From contig JAQCNR010000393.1 in NCBI GenBank assembly GCA_028274925.1, positions 1 through 13,696 of the forward strand: a stretch of 13,696 nt of DNA, written 5' to 3'. Numbering within the stretch: position 1 is the stretch's first letter; every line of letters begins with the position of its first letter. The position numbers were made by a program, and so were the translations under genes. Positions 1 to 6,672 of this stretch are shown here, one piece after another. This stretch comes from Halovenus sp. (lineage in GTDB: Archaea; Halobacteriota; Halobacteria; Halobacteriales; Haloarculaceae). The notes beneath the pieces are model-generated. The model had not been told where the DNA came from, ran no database searches, and saw only the letters and a list, made by a program, of their open reading frames with translations.

Positions 1-281
1 AACTGCTCGCGGTCGCTGCGCTCGAACTGCATCTCCTGACTGTTGGTCCGACCCAGTGCAACCATCGATATCTCCGAGTCCATCTGTGTCATCACCTTCT
101 CGGCACGGTCACCCGAGAGGCTCTGCTGGGAATCAGACACCGCAACTGCACCGAACACGAGCACCGTCGCCGCCCCTAAAATCACAATTGAGAATAGCAA
201 AATGAATCCGAGTGTCTCGCTCTGGGCACGCATTCTCCTTTCGTGCGTGTTTGAAACGTTTCCACGGTCGTTACCCCTCAT
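1..281 (-). CDS. Type IV pilin-like protein, 5' part only
   Basis: Only the N-terminal 93 codons are present; the gene runs off the left edge. The N-terminus is charged, followed by RMRAQSETLGF and a hydrophobic segment at about residues 25-48, which is the layout of haloarchaeal class III (prepilin) signal sequences. R18-A19-Q20-S21 fits the PibD prepilin peptidase consensus, with cleavage expected after A19. The QSETLG signature is common in haloarchaeal pilins and pilin-like surface proteins. The ATG at 281 was chosen because a TATA-like TTATTAAT lies about 25 bases upstream, so the transcript would be leaderless. The in-frame ATG at 233 is the alternative; its AAGGAG is only one base from the start codon, too close for a normal ribosome site. 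It may be a substrate of the pilus machinery encoded further right, but that is inference. The C-terminal domain cannot be seen, so the subtype is open. Confidence 0.75.
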   Translation of the reverse strand, partial: MRGNDRGNVSNTHERRMRAQSETLGFILLFSIVILGAATVLVFGAVAVSDSQQSLSGDRAEKVMTQMDSEISMVALGRTNSQEMQFERSDREQ

Positions 282-300
282 TCTCTCAGACTACACTCGG

Positions 301-312
301 ACCATTAATAAC
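301..312 (-). promoter_or_regulatory. TATA-type promoter of the pilin-like gene
   Basis: Read on the minus strand, TTATTAAT is centred about 25 bases before the ATG at 281, the spacing expected when transcription starts at or next to the start codon. The surrounding sequence is clearly AT-richer than the flanking genes. Confidence 0.5.
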
Positions 313-375
313 CGTTTTTGCCAATTATCACGAAAGATACCAAGGTTCGTTGTCACGAATCGGCGGGCGGACAAA

Positions 376-390
376 CAGAAATGATTAACC
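376..390 (+). promoter_or_regulatory. Probable promoter of the S15 operon
   Basis: CAGAAA (BRE-like) followed by TGATTAAC (TATA-like, 382-389) is the only good archaeal promoter match on the plus strand between the pilin-like gene and the S15 start. Transcription would begin near 412, giving a leader of about 130 nucleotides. Confidence 0.4.
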
Positions 391-411
391 GTCGGTAGCT
401 GTTCGGCACGA

Positions 412-541
412 ATGGGAACGCACGACCGCAAATCTGACTCGCCGTCTGATTGGGCGGCTTGGGATTGTGGGAGTGTCGGCCACTACGGCCACAGCATCCA
501 TCGCGACCGCACGCAGCGGTTCGTGCAGTTCCAACACAATA
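412..541 (+). promoter_or_regulatory. Putative structured 5' leader of the S15 mRNA
   Basis: If transcription starts near 412, this is the leader of rps15. It holds a small hairpin with GGCC arms at 478-481 and 487-490. Nearer the start codon are two mutually exclusive hairpins: GACCGC (505-510) with GCGGTT (516-521), and GCACG (509-513) with CGTGC (522-526). There is no Shine-Dalgarno sequence before the ATG at 542. Bacterial S15 represses its own mRNA through leader structures, so autoregulation is conceivable, but the stems are short and GC-rich DNA forms such stems by chance. Confidence 0.3.
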
Positions 542-1003
542 ATGGCACGAATGCACTCACGCCGCCGTGGCTCGTCCGGTTCGGACAAGCCAGCGGCAGA
601 CGACCCACCGGAGTGGAGCGACGTAGATTCCGACGCAATCGAAGAGCGCGTCGTCGAACTGGCCGAGGAAGGCCACAGCCCGAGCCAAATCGGCCTGAAA
701 CTTCGCGACGAGGGCGTTCAGGGGACCCCGATTCCTGACGTCACACTCGCGACGGACAAGAAAGTAACCGAAATCCTCGACGAGCACGACGCAGAGCCGG
801 ACATTCCGGAAGACCTGCGCAACCTGATGGCCAAGGCTGTTCGCCTGCGCGACCACGTCCAGGAGAACCAGACTGACCACCAGAACAAGCGCGCGCTCCA
901 GAACACGGAGTCGAAGATTCGCCGCCTCATCAACTACTACCGAGGCGACGAAATCGACGAGGACTTCAGTTACAGCGTCGACGAAGCCCGAGACCTGATC
1001 TGA
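542..1003 (+). CDS. rps15: Small-subunit ribosomal protein S15 (uS15)
   Basis: This is a 153-residue archaeal/eukaryotic-type S15 (S13e), which binds 16S rRNA helices 20-22 in the platform of the 30S subunit. The MARMHSRRRG start is the standard archaeal N-terminal extension. The middle carries the family pattern IGLKLRDEGVQGTPIPDV. The C-terminal half has the S15 core with DLRNLMAKAVRLRDH and NKRALQNTESKIRRLINYYR, the conserved RNA-binding helices. The frame stays open upstream to a GTG at 467, but family proteins begin at MARMH, so the ATG at 542 was chosen. It is the first gene of a run with DHH protein, pcc1 and rps3ae; the next start codon is one base past its stop. No ribosome binding site is visible. 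Length and sequence are normal for haloarchaea. Confidence 0.97.
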   Translation: MARMHSRRRGSSGSDKPAADDPPEWSDVDSDAIEERVVELAEEGHSPSQIGLKLRDEGVQGTPIPDVTLATDKKVTEILDEHDAEPDIPEDLRNLMAKAVRLRDHVQENQTDHQNKRALQNTESKIRRLINYYRGDEIDEDFSYSVDEARDLI

Positions 1004-1004
1004 G

Positions 1005-2096
1005 ATGTCGACCGCCGGCCGCCCAACCGAACCGACCCCAACTGACCTCGAAGGCGCGCTCCGCGAGGCGGAGTTTGTCCGTCTCGTCGCAGCGGCCGAC
1101 GCCGATAGCGTCGCTGCCGCCGCGTTACTGGCCGACGCACTCGGCCAACAGGAGACCCCCTACCAGACGTCGGTCGTCCCGCTGGCGCAGCCAGCAGGGC
1201 GCGACACCGACACAGACCTGACGGTCGGAATCGGACGAACGGTGGCCGACAGCGACTCGATTATCGGATTGGGAGAGGCTGCTGCACGTACTGCACACGC
1301 CACGGCCCGCGAACTCGGTGCCGGCGACGTGGCGCTCGCGCTTGCCGGGACCGTTGCCCGTGAGGGCCATCCCGGCGATGACCTCGCGACGGTTGCCGCC
1401 GAGCACGGAATCGAGCGCCGACCCGGCGTGGCGGTGCCAACCTCGAATCTCACAGACGGACTTGCCCACTCGACGCTCGTCCACGCACCCTTCTCGGGTG
1501 CAGACGGAGCTGAACTCGGTCTCGAGTTGCCAGCAACCGACGAGGACCGCCGACGACTCGCCTCGACGGTTGCGCTGGCCGTTGCAGACGACCCGGACGG
1601 GACGACCCGCGGGAGCGAGGCCGTCGAGCAGGTGTTGCGTCCACTCGCAGGCGGTCCCTTCGAGACCATCGGCGGCTACGCCGACGTACTCGGAGCACTC
1701 GCCCGCGAACAGCCTGGACTCGCAATTGTCCTCGCGGTCGGTAAACTTGACCGCGACACAGCGCTCGAATACTGGCGCACGCACGGACAGCGTGCGCACG
1801 ACGCGCTTCGAGCGCCGACGACCAGCCGATACGATGGGCTGTTCGTCGTCCAGTGTGAGCCAGGCGCGCCCGTCGAGACTGTTGCCGAACTCGCCGCCGA
1901 TTACCGCTCGCCGGAACCGGTCGTTCTCACGGTCGGCACAGACCGCGCGGCGGTCGTCGGCGATGGGTTCGAGGACGCACTCTCAGCCGCGACGAGCACG
2001 GTTGGCGGGACCAGCGAGGCGGTCGGCCGTCGCGGCCGGGCGCAGTTCGACGGTGACGCAACCGAGTTCGTTGCGGCGTACACGGAGGCACTATGA
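1005..2096 (+). CDS. Degenerate RecJ/DHH-family protein, probably catalytically inactive
   Basis: This 363-residue protein corresponds by position and sequence to haloarchaeal proteins annotated as RecJ-like exonucleases of the DHH superfamily, relatives of archaeal GAN and eukaryotic Cdc45. The first motif survives only as DADSVAA (32-38), where active enzymes have a metal-binding D-x-D-G. No DHH triplet can be found; the strand where it would be expected reads VGIGRT (74-79). The region ETIGGYADVLGALA (220-233) matches the conserved central part of archaeal RecJ homologues. The C-terminal DHHA1 GGHxxAAG motif is worn down to VGGTSEAVGRRGRAQF (333-348). The gene begins one base after rps15 and overlaps pcc1 by ATGA, so the four genes are probably co-transcribed. 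A structural role in a GINS/MCM-type replication complex or an RNA-related role is possible, but neither is shown here. Nuclease activity looks unlikely. Confidence 0.8.
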   Translation: MSTAGRPTEPTPTDLEGALREAEFVRLVAAADADSVAAAALLADALGQQETPYQTSVVPLAQPAGRDTDTDLTVGIGRTVADSDSIIGLGEAAARTAHATARELGAGDVALALAGTVAREGHPGDDLATVAAEHGIERRPGVAVPTSNLTDGLAHSTLVHAPFSGADGAELGLELPATDEDRRRLASTVALAVADDPDGTTRGSEAVEQVLRPLAGGPFETIGGYADVLGALAREQPGLAIVLAVGKLDRDTALEYWRTHGQRAHDALRAPTTSRYDGLFVVQCEPGAPVETVAELAADYRSPEPVVLTVGTDRAAVVGDGFEDALSAATSTVGGTSEAVGRRGRAQFDGDATEFVAAYTEAL

Positions 2097-2353
2097 CCGG
2101 ACGCCGACGCGCCCGGATTGCAACCGAGCACGGCAACGCCGAGACGGCGCAGGCAGTCGCAGCAGCACTCACACCCGACAACACCGCGTCGATAGAGACC
2201 ACTGTCGACGAAACGGCAGTGGTCACGACCATCGAACGCGACTCGACAGGTGGCTTGCAGTCGACGGTCGACGATTACGTCGTCAATCTCCAGGTGGCGG
2301 TACAGCTATTGCCCACGGACGGGGAGGCGTCCACAGAGATAACACAAACATGA
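2093..2353 (+). CDS. pcc1: KEOPS complex subunit Pcc1
   Basis: An 86-residue protein with the size and pattern of haloarchaeal Pcc1. It has a short alpha/beta domain with the helix NAETAQAVAAAL, strands around IETTVDETAVVTTIERD, and the C-terminal helix TVDDYVVNLQVAVQLL. Pcc1 is the dimerising subunit of KEOPS, which with Kae1 and Bud32 transfers threonylcarbamoyl to A37 of ANN-decoding tRNAs (t6A). It overlaps the preceding DHH gene by ATGA and the following rps3ae by ATGA, so translation of the three is likely coupled. The placement between ribosomal protein genes is the usual haloarchaeal arrangement. Kae1/Bud32 is not in this window. The identification rests on the fold pattern, small size and context together. 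Confidence 0.88.
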   Translation: MTGRRRARIATEHGNAETAQAVAAALTPDNTASIETTVDETAVVTTIERDSTGGLQSTVDDYVVNLQVAVQLLPTDGEASTEITQT

Positions 2354-2970
2354 GCGAACGATCAGTATCCAAGCAGAAACAGGAAAAGCGGTGGTACACC
2401 GTGCAGGCTCCCGAGCAGTTCGACAGGGAGGAACTCGGTGAAACACCAGCAGACGAACCGGACCAGGTGCTCGGTCGCACCATCGAAACAACGCTGGGCG
2501 ATCTGAAAAACGACGCCAGCGGCAACAACACCAAACTCAAGTTCAAGATCAACGAGGTTGCAAGCGACACGGCCTACACAGAGTTCATCAAACACGAACT
2601 GACGCGGGATTACCTGCGCAGTCTCGTTCGCCGTGGCTCCTCGAAAATCGAGGCCTACGTCACGGTGCTGACTGCAGACGACTACCGTGTGCAGATTCAG
2701 CCGGTTGCACTCACGACCAAATCTGCTGACGAGAGTCAGGAGAAGGCAATTCGCCGGACGATGATCGACATCGTCCGCGAGAGCGCCCGTGAACGAACCT
2801 TCGAGGACATCACCGACAGCGTCGTCGAAGGCCGACTCTCCTCGGCAATCTACAACGAAGCGAAGACTATCTACCCGCTTCGCCGCGTCGAAATCCAGAA
2901 GATGACGCTGGAAGCCCGACCGGAAGAAGTCGAAGCAGAAGAAGAAGCAAGCGTCGACGTCGAAGAGTAA
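2350..2970 (+). CDS. rps3ae: Small-subunit ribosomal protein S3Ae (eS1)
   Basis: This 206-residue protein is archaeal S3Ae (eS1), a platform protein near the mRNA exit site of the 30S subunit. Diagnostic stretches are KQKRWYT-like KQEKRWYTVQAP near the start, LGRTIETTLGDL, HELTRDYLRSLVRRG with SSKIEAYV, and YPLRRVEIQKMTLE near the end. The tail is acidic (EEVEAEEEASVDVEE), as in halophile homologues. Its start lies in the ATGA overlap with pcc1, so it is the last gene of the S15-DHH-Pcc1-S3Ae run. A short GC hairpin followed by five T residues lies just downstream. Confidence 0.96.
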   Translation: MSERSVSKQKQEKRWYTVQAPEQFDREELGETPADEPDQVLGRTIETTLGDLKNDASGNNTKLKFKINEVASDTAYTEFIKHELTRDYLRSLVRRGSSKIEAYVTVLTADDYRVQIQPVALTTKSADESQEKAIRRTMIDIVRESARERTFEDITDSVVEGRLSSAIYNEAKTIYPLRRVEIQKMTLEARPEEVEAEEEASVDVEE

Positions 2971-2977
2971 GTCGCCG

Positions 2978-2996
2978 CCGCAGTGCGGACCTTTTT
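2978..2996 (+). terminator. Hairpin plus T-run ending the S3Ae operon
   Basis: Eight bases past the rps3ae stop, CCGC (2978-2981) can pair with GCGG (2985-2988) around a three-base loop. A run of five T residues at 2992-2996 follows. Archaeal termination depends mainly on the U-tract. It sits exactly between two convergent genes. Confidence 0.5.
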
Positions 2997-2998
2997 GT

Positions 2999-3460
2999 TC
3001 AGTATCCGCCAGTCGTACTCTCGTTGCCAGCGTCGTCTTCGGGTTCGACGATGACCGTGCCGACCATGTCGGCCCGCAAGTGTGGGATACAGACGTAGTC
3101 GTAGCGCCCGGGCGTCGTGAACGTGTTCTCGTAGGTGTCCCCGGGTTCGAGGATGCCACCCGAACGGGCGTCCCACGCGTCTTTGGCGGCGTCGTAGTCG
3201 TCGAACCCACCAGAGGCGAAGTACTCGGAATCGTCGGCGGCGTCGGGGAGGCCGGAGGCCGTCACGGTGTGGCTGTGACTGCTCGTGTTATCGAACGTGA
3301 CGGTGGTTCCGGCGGTCACGGTGAGTTCCTTGGGCCGGAATTTGACCTGTGTCATCGTGACACGGTTATCCTCGGCCGCAGCCGCGGAGCCGTCGAAACA
3401 GCCCGCGAGACTCGTGGAGACGCCTGCACCAGCGAGGGCCAGGAAGGCACGACGTTTCAT
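2999..3460 (-). CDS. Halocyanin-like blue copper lipoprotein
   Basis: This 153-residue protein is probably a type 1 copper electron carrier on the outer face of the membrane. The N-terminus has a twin-arginine signal (KRRAFLAL) ending in a lipobox LAGC, so C21 is the expected lipidation site after Tat export. The mature part begins with a short linker and then the cupredoxin fold. The copper ligands are visible: H64 in SHSHTV, then C124, H127 and M132 in the loop YVCIPHLRADM, the C-x2-H-x4-M pattern of plastocyanin-type domains. A stretch of about 45 residues with FASGGFDDYDAAKDAW lies between the first His and the Cys, as in several haloarchaeal halocyanins. It stands alone, convergent with rps3ae. 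The redox partner cannot be deduced from the context. Confidence 0.9.
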   Translation of the reverse strand: MKRRAFLALAGAGVSTSLAGCFDGSAAAAEDNRVTMTQVKFRPKELTVTAGTTVTFDNTSSHSHTVTASGLPDAADDSEYFASGGFDDYDAAKDAWDARSGGILEPGDTYENTFTTPGRYDYVCIPHLRADMVGTVIVEPEDDAGNESTTGGY

Positions 3461-3475
3461 AGTTGAGGCTCAGGA

Positions 3476-3490
3476 CTGGATAGTCTTAGA
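3476..3490 (-). promoter_or_regulatory. Possible promoter of the halocyanin-like gene
   Basis: On the minus strand an AT-rich element TCTAAGACTATCC lies about 20-28 bases before the ATG at 3460. It is a weak TATA match but the only candidate at leaderless spacing. Confidence 0.3.
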
Positions 3491-3588
3491 CCACTCGGTT
3501 ACGACAACACGAGACACGCCGACGCGGGCCCCACCAGACCCAACTGCGATGTGTCTCTACAGAAACAGACCACTGGTAACCCACTCTC

Positions 3589-4095
3589 TCACTGCAGGCG
3601 GTAAATATCGTACGCGTCGAATAGCGGTTCAGTCTGGTCGTTCCGGGCTGCGTTGACCGTCGTGATTGCGCCGACGGACGCACCTGCTTCCTCGACAATG
3701 GCCGTCGCTGCGTCCATCTGTGCGCCGGTTTCGACCTAATCGTCGACGAGCAGGACGTGGTCATCCTCCGAGAGAGCCTCTGCTCGGAGTTCGAGCGACT
3801 TTGTCGTGTCTGAGTAATCGACGAACGAACGCTGGTGGAGTTGCTCGGGCGGATACGGAAGTTTGCCACCCTTCCGAATCGGGACGAACCCAACACCAGT
3901 GTCGACAGCAACCGCGCTTCCAAGCACGAACCCGAGCGCGTCGATTCCACAGACTGCTGTCGGCTCACAGGAGATATCCGCAACCAAATCGGCCCGAAGG
4001 TTCTCGAAGGTGACAGGGTCCTCAACCAGCGGCGTCACATCGTACCGCCCTGTCGTCTCTGTCCCCATCAACTCGAAATACTCGTCGTACTCCAT
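3589..4095 (-). pseudogene. Purine-type phosphoribosyltransferase interrupted by one in-frame TAG
   Basis: Read from the ATG at 4095 to the TGA at 3589, the frame encodes a 168-codon type I phosphoribosyltransferase with one internal TAG at codon 120 (3738-3736). The protein resembles haloarchaeal adenine/hypoxanthine PRTases, which make AMP, IMP or GMP from a base and PRPP. GIDALGFVLG (50-59), VPIRKGGKLPYP (71-82) and the acidic PRPP motif VLLVDD are all present. The stop falls right after VDD; translation beyond it continues VETGAQMDAATAIV, the other half of the PRPP loop, to a natural C-terminus YDIYRLQ. Homologues have VDDW-V/I-ETG, so a TGG to TAG change is the simplest explanation. The 119-residue product from the first part would lack the T-G-x-Q phosphate loop and so should be inactive. 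There is no second lesion and codon bias is normal on both sides, so the change is recent, a sequencing error, or read through. Confidence 0.85.
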
Positions 4096-4121
4096 ACTGT
4101 GACTGTCACGCCGACCGGTTT

Positions 4122-4131
4122 CAGTTATTGT
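4122..4131 (-). promoter_or_regulatory. Possible promoter of the phosphoribosyltransferase gene
   Basis: On the minus strand CAATAACTG is centred about 31 bases before the ATG at 4095, which would give a leader of only a few bases. If it is functional, the interrupted gene is still transcribed. Confidence 0.3.
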
Positions 4132-4160
4132 GGTCTGAAATCCATCCAGCTGAATTCTCC

Positions 4161-4173
4161 GAGGGTTCAAATA
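4161..4173 (+). promoter_or_regulatory. Promoter of the pilus assembly operon
   Basis: TTCAAATA (4166-4173) lies about 26 bases before the ATG at 4196. This is the spacing for a leaderless transcript, and no Shine-Dalgarno sequence precedes the gene. The BRE part is weak. Confidence 0.45.
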
Positions 4174-4195
4174 CCAGCACCGGACCAGCGGGCCT

Positions 4196-4771
4196 ATGGA
4201 CGACTCACTACGGGAGCGCGTCGAAGCACTCGAACGGACCGTCGCGGACGGAGAGTTCGACGCCGGCGACACAGCAGCGCACGCTGAGCGACTCTCGGAA
4301 CTCGAATCGCGCCTCGACGCCGTCGAATCGACGCTGGATGACCTCGAAGCGGCGACACAGGCACTTCGAGGGTATGTCGGTAACGTCCGCTCGGTCAACG
4401 ACGAAGTCGAACAGCGTGCTGACACGGCAATCGCAAAGGTCCGGGCGCTCGAAGACGAACTCGACGAGTCGAGGTCAAACCTGGCACAGCCGGAACCGAA
4501 ACAACAGTCAGCAGATAGTCAGAATCTTCCTCACGGGCAGTCTGCCCTCACGGGTCGTACAGGCGGGTCTGCCCACCAGCAAAATACGCCCGCAAAGGAG
4601 CCGAACGGGCAGCGCTGTCAGGCCTGTGGTCACGTCCACAGTGAGACCACGGCAGAAACAGATGGCGGAGCAACCCGGCAACCACGCGAGAACAGCGCCA
4701 GTGAAGACCCACTCGTGCCGGATGAGAACGAGGAAACCGGAACGCTCCGGCGGATCAGAGAACTCCTGTAA
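4196..4771 (+). CDS. Coiled-coil protein with CxxCxHxH motif (DUF7310-like)
   Basis: A 191-residue soluble protein with no assigned function, probably the haloarchaeal family that precedes pilus ATPase genes (DUF7310-type, from memory). Residues 1-95 are heptad-rich and charged (RLSELESRLDAVESTLDDLEAA), a clear coiled coil. Residues 96-140 are polar and low in complexity, likely disordered. A compact motif C141-Q-A-C144-G-H146-V-H148 follows and could bind one zinc ion. After another flexible stretch, the protein ends in a short basic helix TLRRIRELL. The ATPase start codon is two bases past its stop, so the two are almost certainly co-expressed. A role as an accessory or adaptor of the cytoplasmic ATPase is inferred from the operon only. 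The start follows the TATA-like element at leaderless spacing. Confidence 0.75.
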   Translation: MDDSLRERVEALERTVADGEFDAGDTAAHAERLSELESRLDAVESTLDDLEAATQALRGYVGNVRSVNDEVEQRADTAIAKVRALEDELDESRSNLAQPEPKQQSADSQNLPHGQSALTGRTGGSAHQQNTPAKEPNGQRCQACGHVHSETTAETDGGATRQPRENSASEDPLVPDENEETGTLRRIRELL

Positions 4772-4773
4772 CG

Positions 4774-6672
4774 ATGTCGCTCAGCGAACGTCTTCCGGTG
4801 GCGTTGCGGTCACTGCTGGAGAGCGACGAACAGACTCGGGGCTGTGGCTGTACCCACCAGTTCGCAGACGAGACACTCCGGGTTGACGCGACTGCCTGTG
4901 ACCAGAAGGGTCGGTTGACCGAGAGCCCCAACTGCCGCGAGCACGTTATCGACGCGCTCACCGAGCGAGACGCGACAACTGTCCGGGTCGAAACCGACGG
5001 CGTGGTTCGTGCCTACGAAGGTGACGCTGCGGCGTTGCTGCTGGCCGCCGGTCGATTCGTCGAAACGATGCAGTTCCACGACGAGCGACTCGCCGCGACG
5101 TGTGCGCGTGACCCACTCGGAGCAGCCCGAGAAGCGACGGGTCGCGCCGACGCCGCCCGGCGGGTCGCGGCCGAGACTGGCCTCTCCGAACTCGCCGCGG
5201 CGGCCGAGAGCTACGAGACCGCGCTCGCGCCGGCAGTTGGGCCAACCGTGAGTCACTGGCGCGTGACAACCACACCGCCGCCAGCGGGTCAGCTCAGAGA
5301 TGTTCGCGACCTCGATACCGGAGCGACCGTCCGGCGATACGAGCCAGAAGCGGGCGTTGACCGGTACTATCTCTCGCCGGTCGAGCGGTCGTTCTCAGAC
5401 GCAGAGTTAGCGTTGCTGGCCACCGCCTACGAGCGCCTCGCGGACGGAGAGTTTGAAGGCGAACAGCGCGCGCCGGGGCGAGCGGTCAGAGCGGTGCTGG
5501 CAGCGGGAGAGTCCCCCGACACAGTCTCGGTCGAGACGGTGACCGCAGTATTGCGAAAACACACGCGAGGATTCGGCCTGCTCGAGGACCTCTTTGCGGA
5601 CCCGACAGTCTCGGACGTGTTCGTGACTGCACCGGCACCGGAAAACTGGCTCCGTGTCACCGCAGACGGGACCAGCTACCGGACGAATGTCCGCCCCACT
5701 GAAGCGGGCGTCGCGGCGCTCTCTTCACGATTCCGTCGCGAGAGCGGGCGGGCGTTTTCGCGGGCCGACCCGACACTCGACGCCACCGCGACTGTCGCCG
5801 ACAGACAGGTTCGTGTCGCTGGCGTCACCGACCCACCCAGCGACGGGAGCGCTTTCGCCTTCCGAGCGCAGGACGACGCAGTCTGGACGCTACCCGCGCT
5901 GGTCGGAAACGACACCCTCTCGCTATCGGCCGCGGCGGTGCTCTCCGTGGCCGTCGAACGAGGGACGGCGACGCTGGTCGCGGGACCGCGCGGTGCTGGC
6001 AAGACGACACTGTTGGGGGCGTTGCTGTGGGAACTCCCGCCAGCAGTTCGGACTGTCGCTATCGAGGACACGCCGGAACTGCCAGTCACACGACTGCAGG
6101 AGGCGGGCCGGGATATCCAGCAGTTGCGCGCCAGTACTGCGGACGACTTTTCCCCCGCGGAGGCCCTGCGGACTGCGCTCCGCCTCGGCGATGGTGCTAT
6201 CGTCGTCGGGGAAGTTCGCGGCTCCGAAGCGAGCGTTCTGTACGAGGCGATGCGCGTCGGTGCGAACAGCGAGGCAGTGCTCGGAACGATCCACGGCGAC
6301 GGCGCAGGCGTGGTCTACGAGCGTGTTGTCGAAGATCTGGGCGTATCGGCCTCGTCGTTCGGCGTGACGGACCTGGTGGTCACCTGTGAGTTGACCGCCG
6401 ACGGGACCCGTCGCGTCAGCACAATCGAGGAAGTGTGTGGCGACACCGACCCTGAGTTCGAGGCGCTGTTCGAGCGCAGTGAGGACGGACTCGAACCGAC
6501 CGGGCGAATCGAGCGCGGGAACAGCACAGCCATCGACGGGATGCGCGCCGCCGACGAGGCCTACGCCAGCGTGCGCGAGCAGTGCCAGCAGCGCGAACGA
6601 TTGCTCGAATCGCTCGCTGAGCGCGGCACGACAGGCCCCGGCGCACTCGTCGCGTCACACGAGGACCGCTAA
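4774..6672 (+). CDS. pilB: Type II/IV secretion system ATPase (PilB-type)
   Basis: A 632-residue hexameric motor ATPase of the archaeal PilB/FlaI family, which powers assembly of type IV pili at the cytoplasmic membrane. The C-terminal core shows Walker A GPRGAGKTT (404-412, K410), the Asp box AIEDTPEL (429-436), Walker B AIVVGEVRG (475-483, E480) and the His box GTIHGDG (504-510). The region LLEDLFADPTVSDVFVTAP (269-287) is the usual N-domain segment before the core. The first 60 residues are unusual: four cysteines (C24, C26, C42, C54) in a small region before the family's known N-domain, possibly a metal site. A 60-residue charged tail follows the core. The start lies two bases after the coiled-coil gene and the stop overlaps pilC by TAATG. 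The number of the pilB paralogue cannot be assigned. Confidence 0.93.
   Translation: MSLSERLPVALRSLLESDEQTRGCGCTHQFADETLRVDATACDQKGRLTESPNCREHVIDALTERDATTVRVETDGVVRAYEGDAAALLLAAGRFVETMQFHDERLAATCARDPLGAAREATGRADAARRVAAETGLSELAAAAESYETALAPAVGPTVSHWRVTTTPPPAGQLRDVRDLDTGATVRRYEPEAGVDRYYLSPVERSFSDAELALLATAYERLADGEFEGEQRAPGRAVRAVLAAGESPDTVSVETVTAVLRKHTRGFGLLEDLFADPTVSDVFVTAPAPENWLRVTADGTSYRTNVRPTEAGVAALSSRFRRESGRAFSRADPTLDATATVADRQVRVAGVTDPPSDGSAFAFRAQDDAVWTLPALVGNDTLSLSAAAVLSVAVERGTATLVAGPRGAGKTTLLGALLWELPPAVRTVAIEDTPELPVTRLQEAGRDIQQLRASTADDFSPAEALRTALRLGDGAIVVGEVRGSEASVLYEAMRVGANSEAVLGTIHGDGAGVVYERVVEDLGVSASSFGVTDLVVTCELTADGTRRVSTIEEVCGDTDPEFEALFERSEDGLEPTGRIERGNSTAIDGMRAADEAYASVREQCQQRERLLESLAERGTTGPGALVASHEDR

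Noticed and set aside
382..450. Possible C/D box guide RNA (TGATTA near 383, CTGA near 434 and 446)
   Set aside because: The C box does not match RTGATGA, there are no terminal pairing stems, and the element is better explained as a TATA box.
467..541. N-terminal extension of S15 from GTG at 467
   Set aside because: S15 homologues start at MARMH; the extra residues are low in complexity with no homology I recognise.
1318..2970. A 550-codon open frame across the DHH and pcc1 genes on the plus strand
   Set aside because: It is the rps3ae frame extended upstream through other genes; the upstream part is Arg/Ser-rich and lacks haloarchaeal acidity, so only 2350-2970 is coding.
3461..3588. Possible small gene or terminator between the halocyanin-like gene and the phosphoribosyltransferase
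   Set aside because: No frame with haloarchaeal codon bias and no strong hairpin with a T-run; it seems to hold only the halocyanin promoter region.
3736..3738. TAG read as pyrrolysine
   Set aside because: Haloarchaea are not known to carry the pyrrolysine system, and the position is a conserved Trp in a PRPP motif, so a nonsense change is simpler.
4096..4425. Extension of the phosphoribosyltransferase frame upstream to 4425 on the minus strand
   Set aside because: This part overlaps the coiled-coil gene antisense and is Ser/Arg-rich; MEYDEYFELMG at 4095 is the family start.
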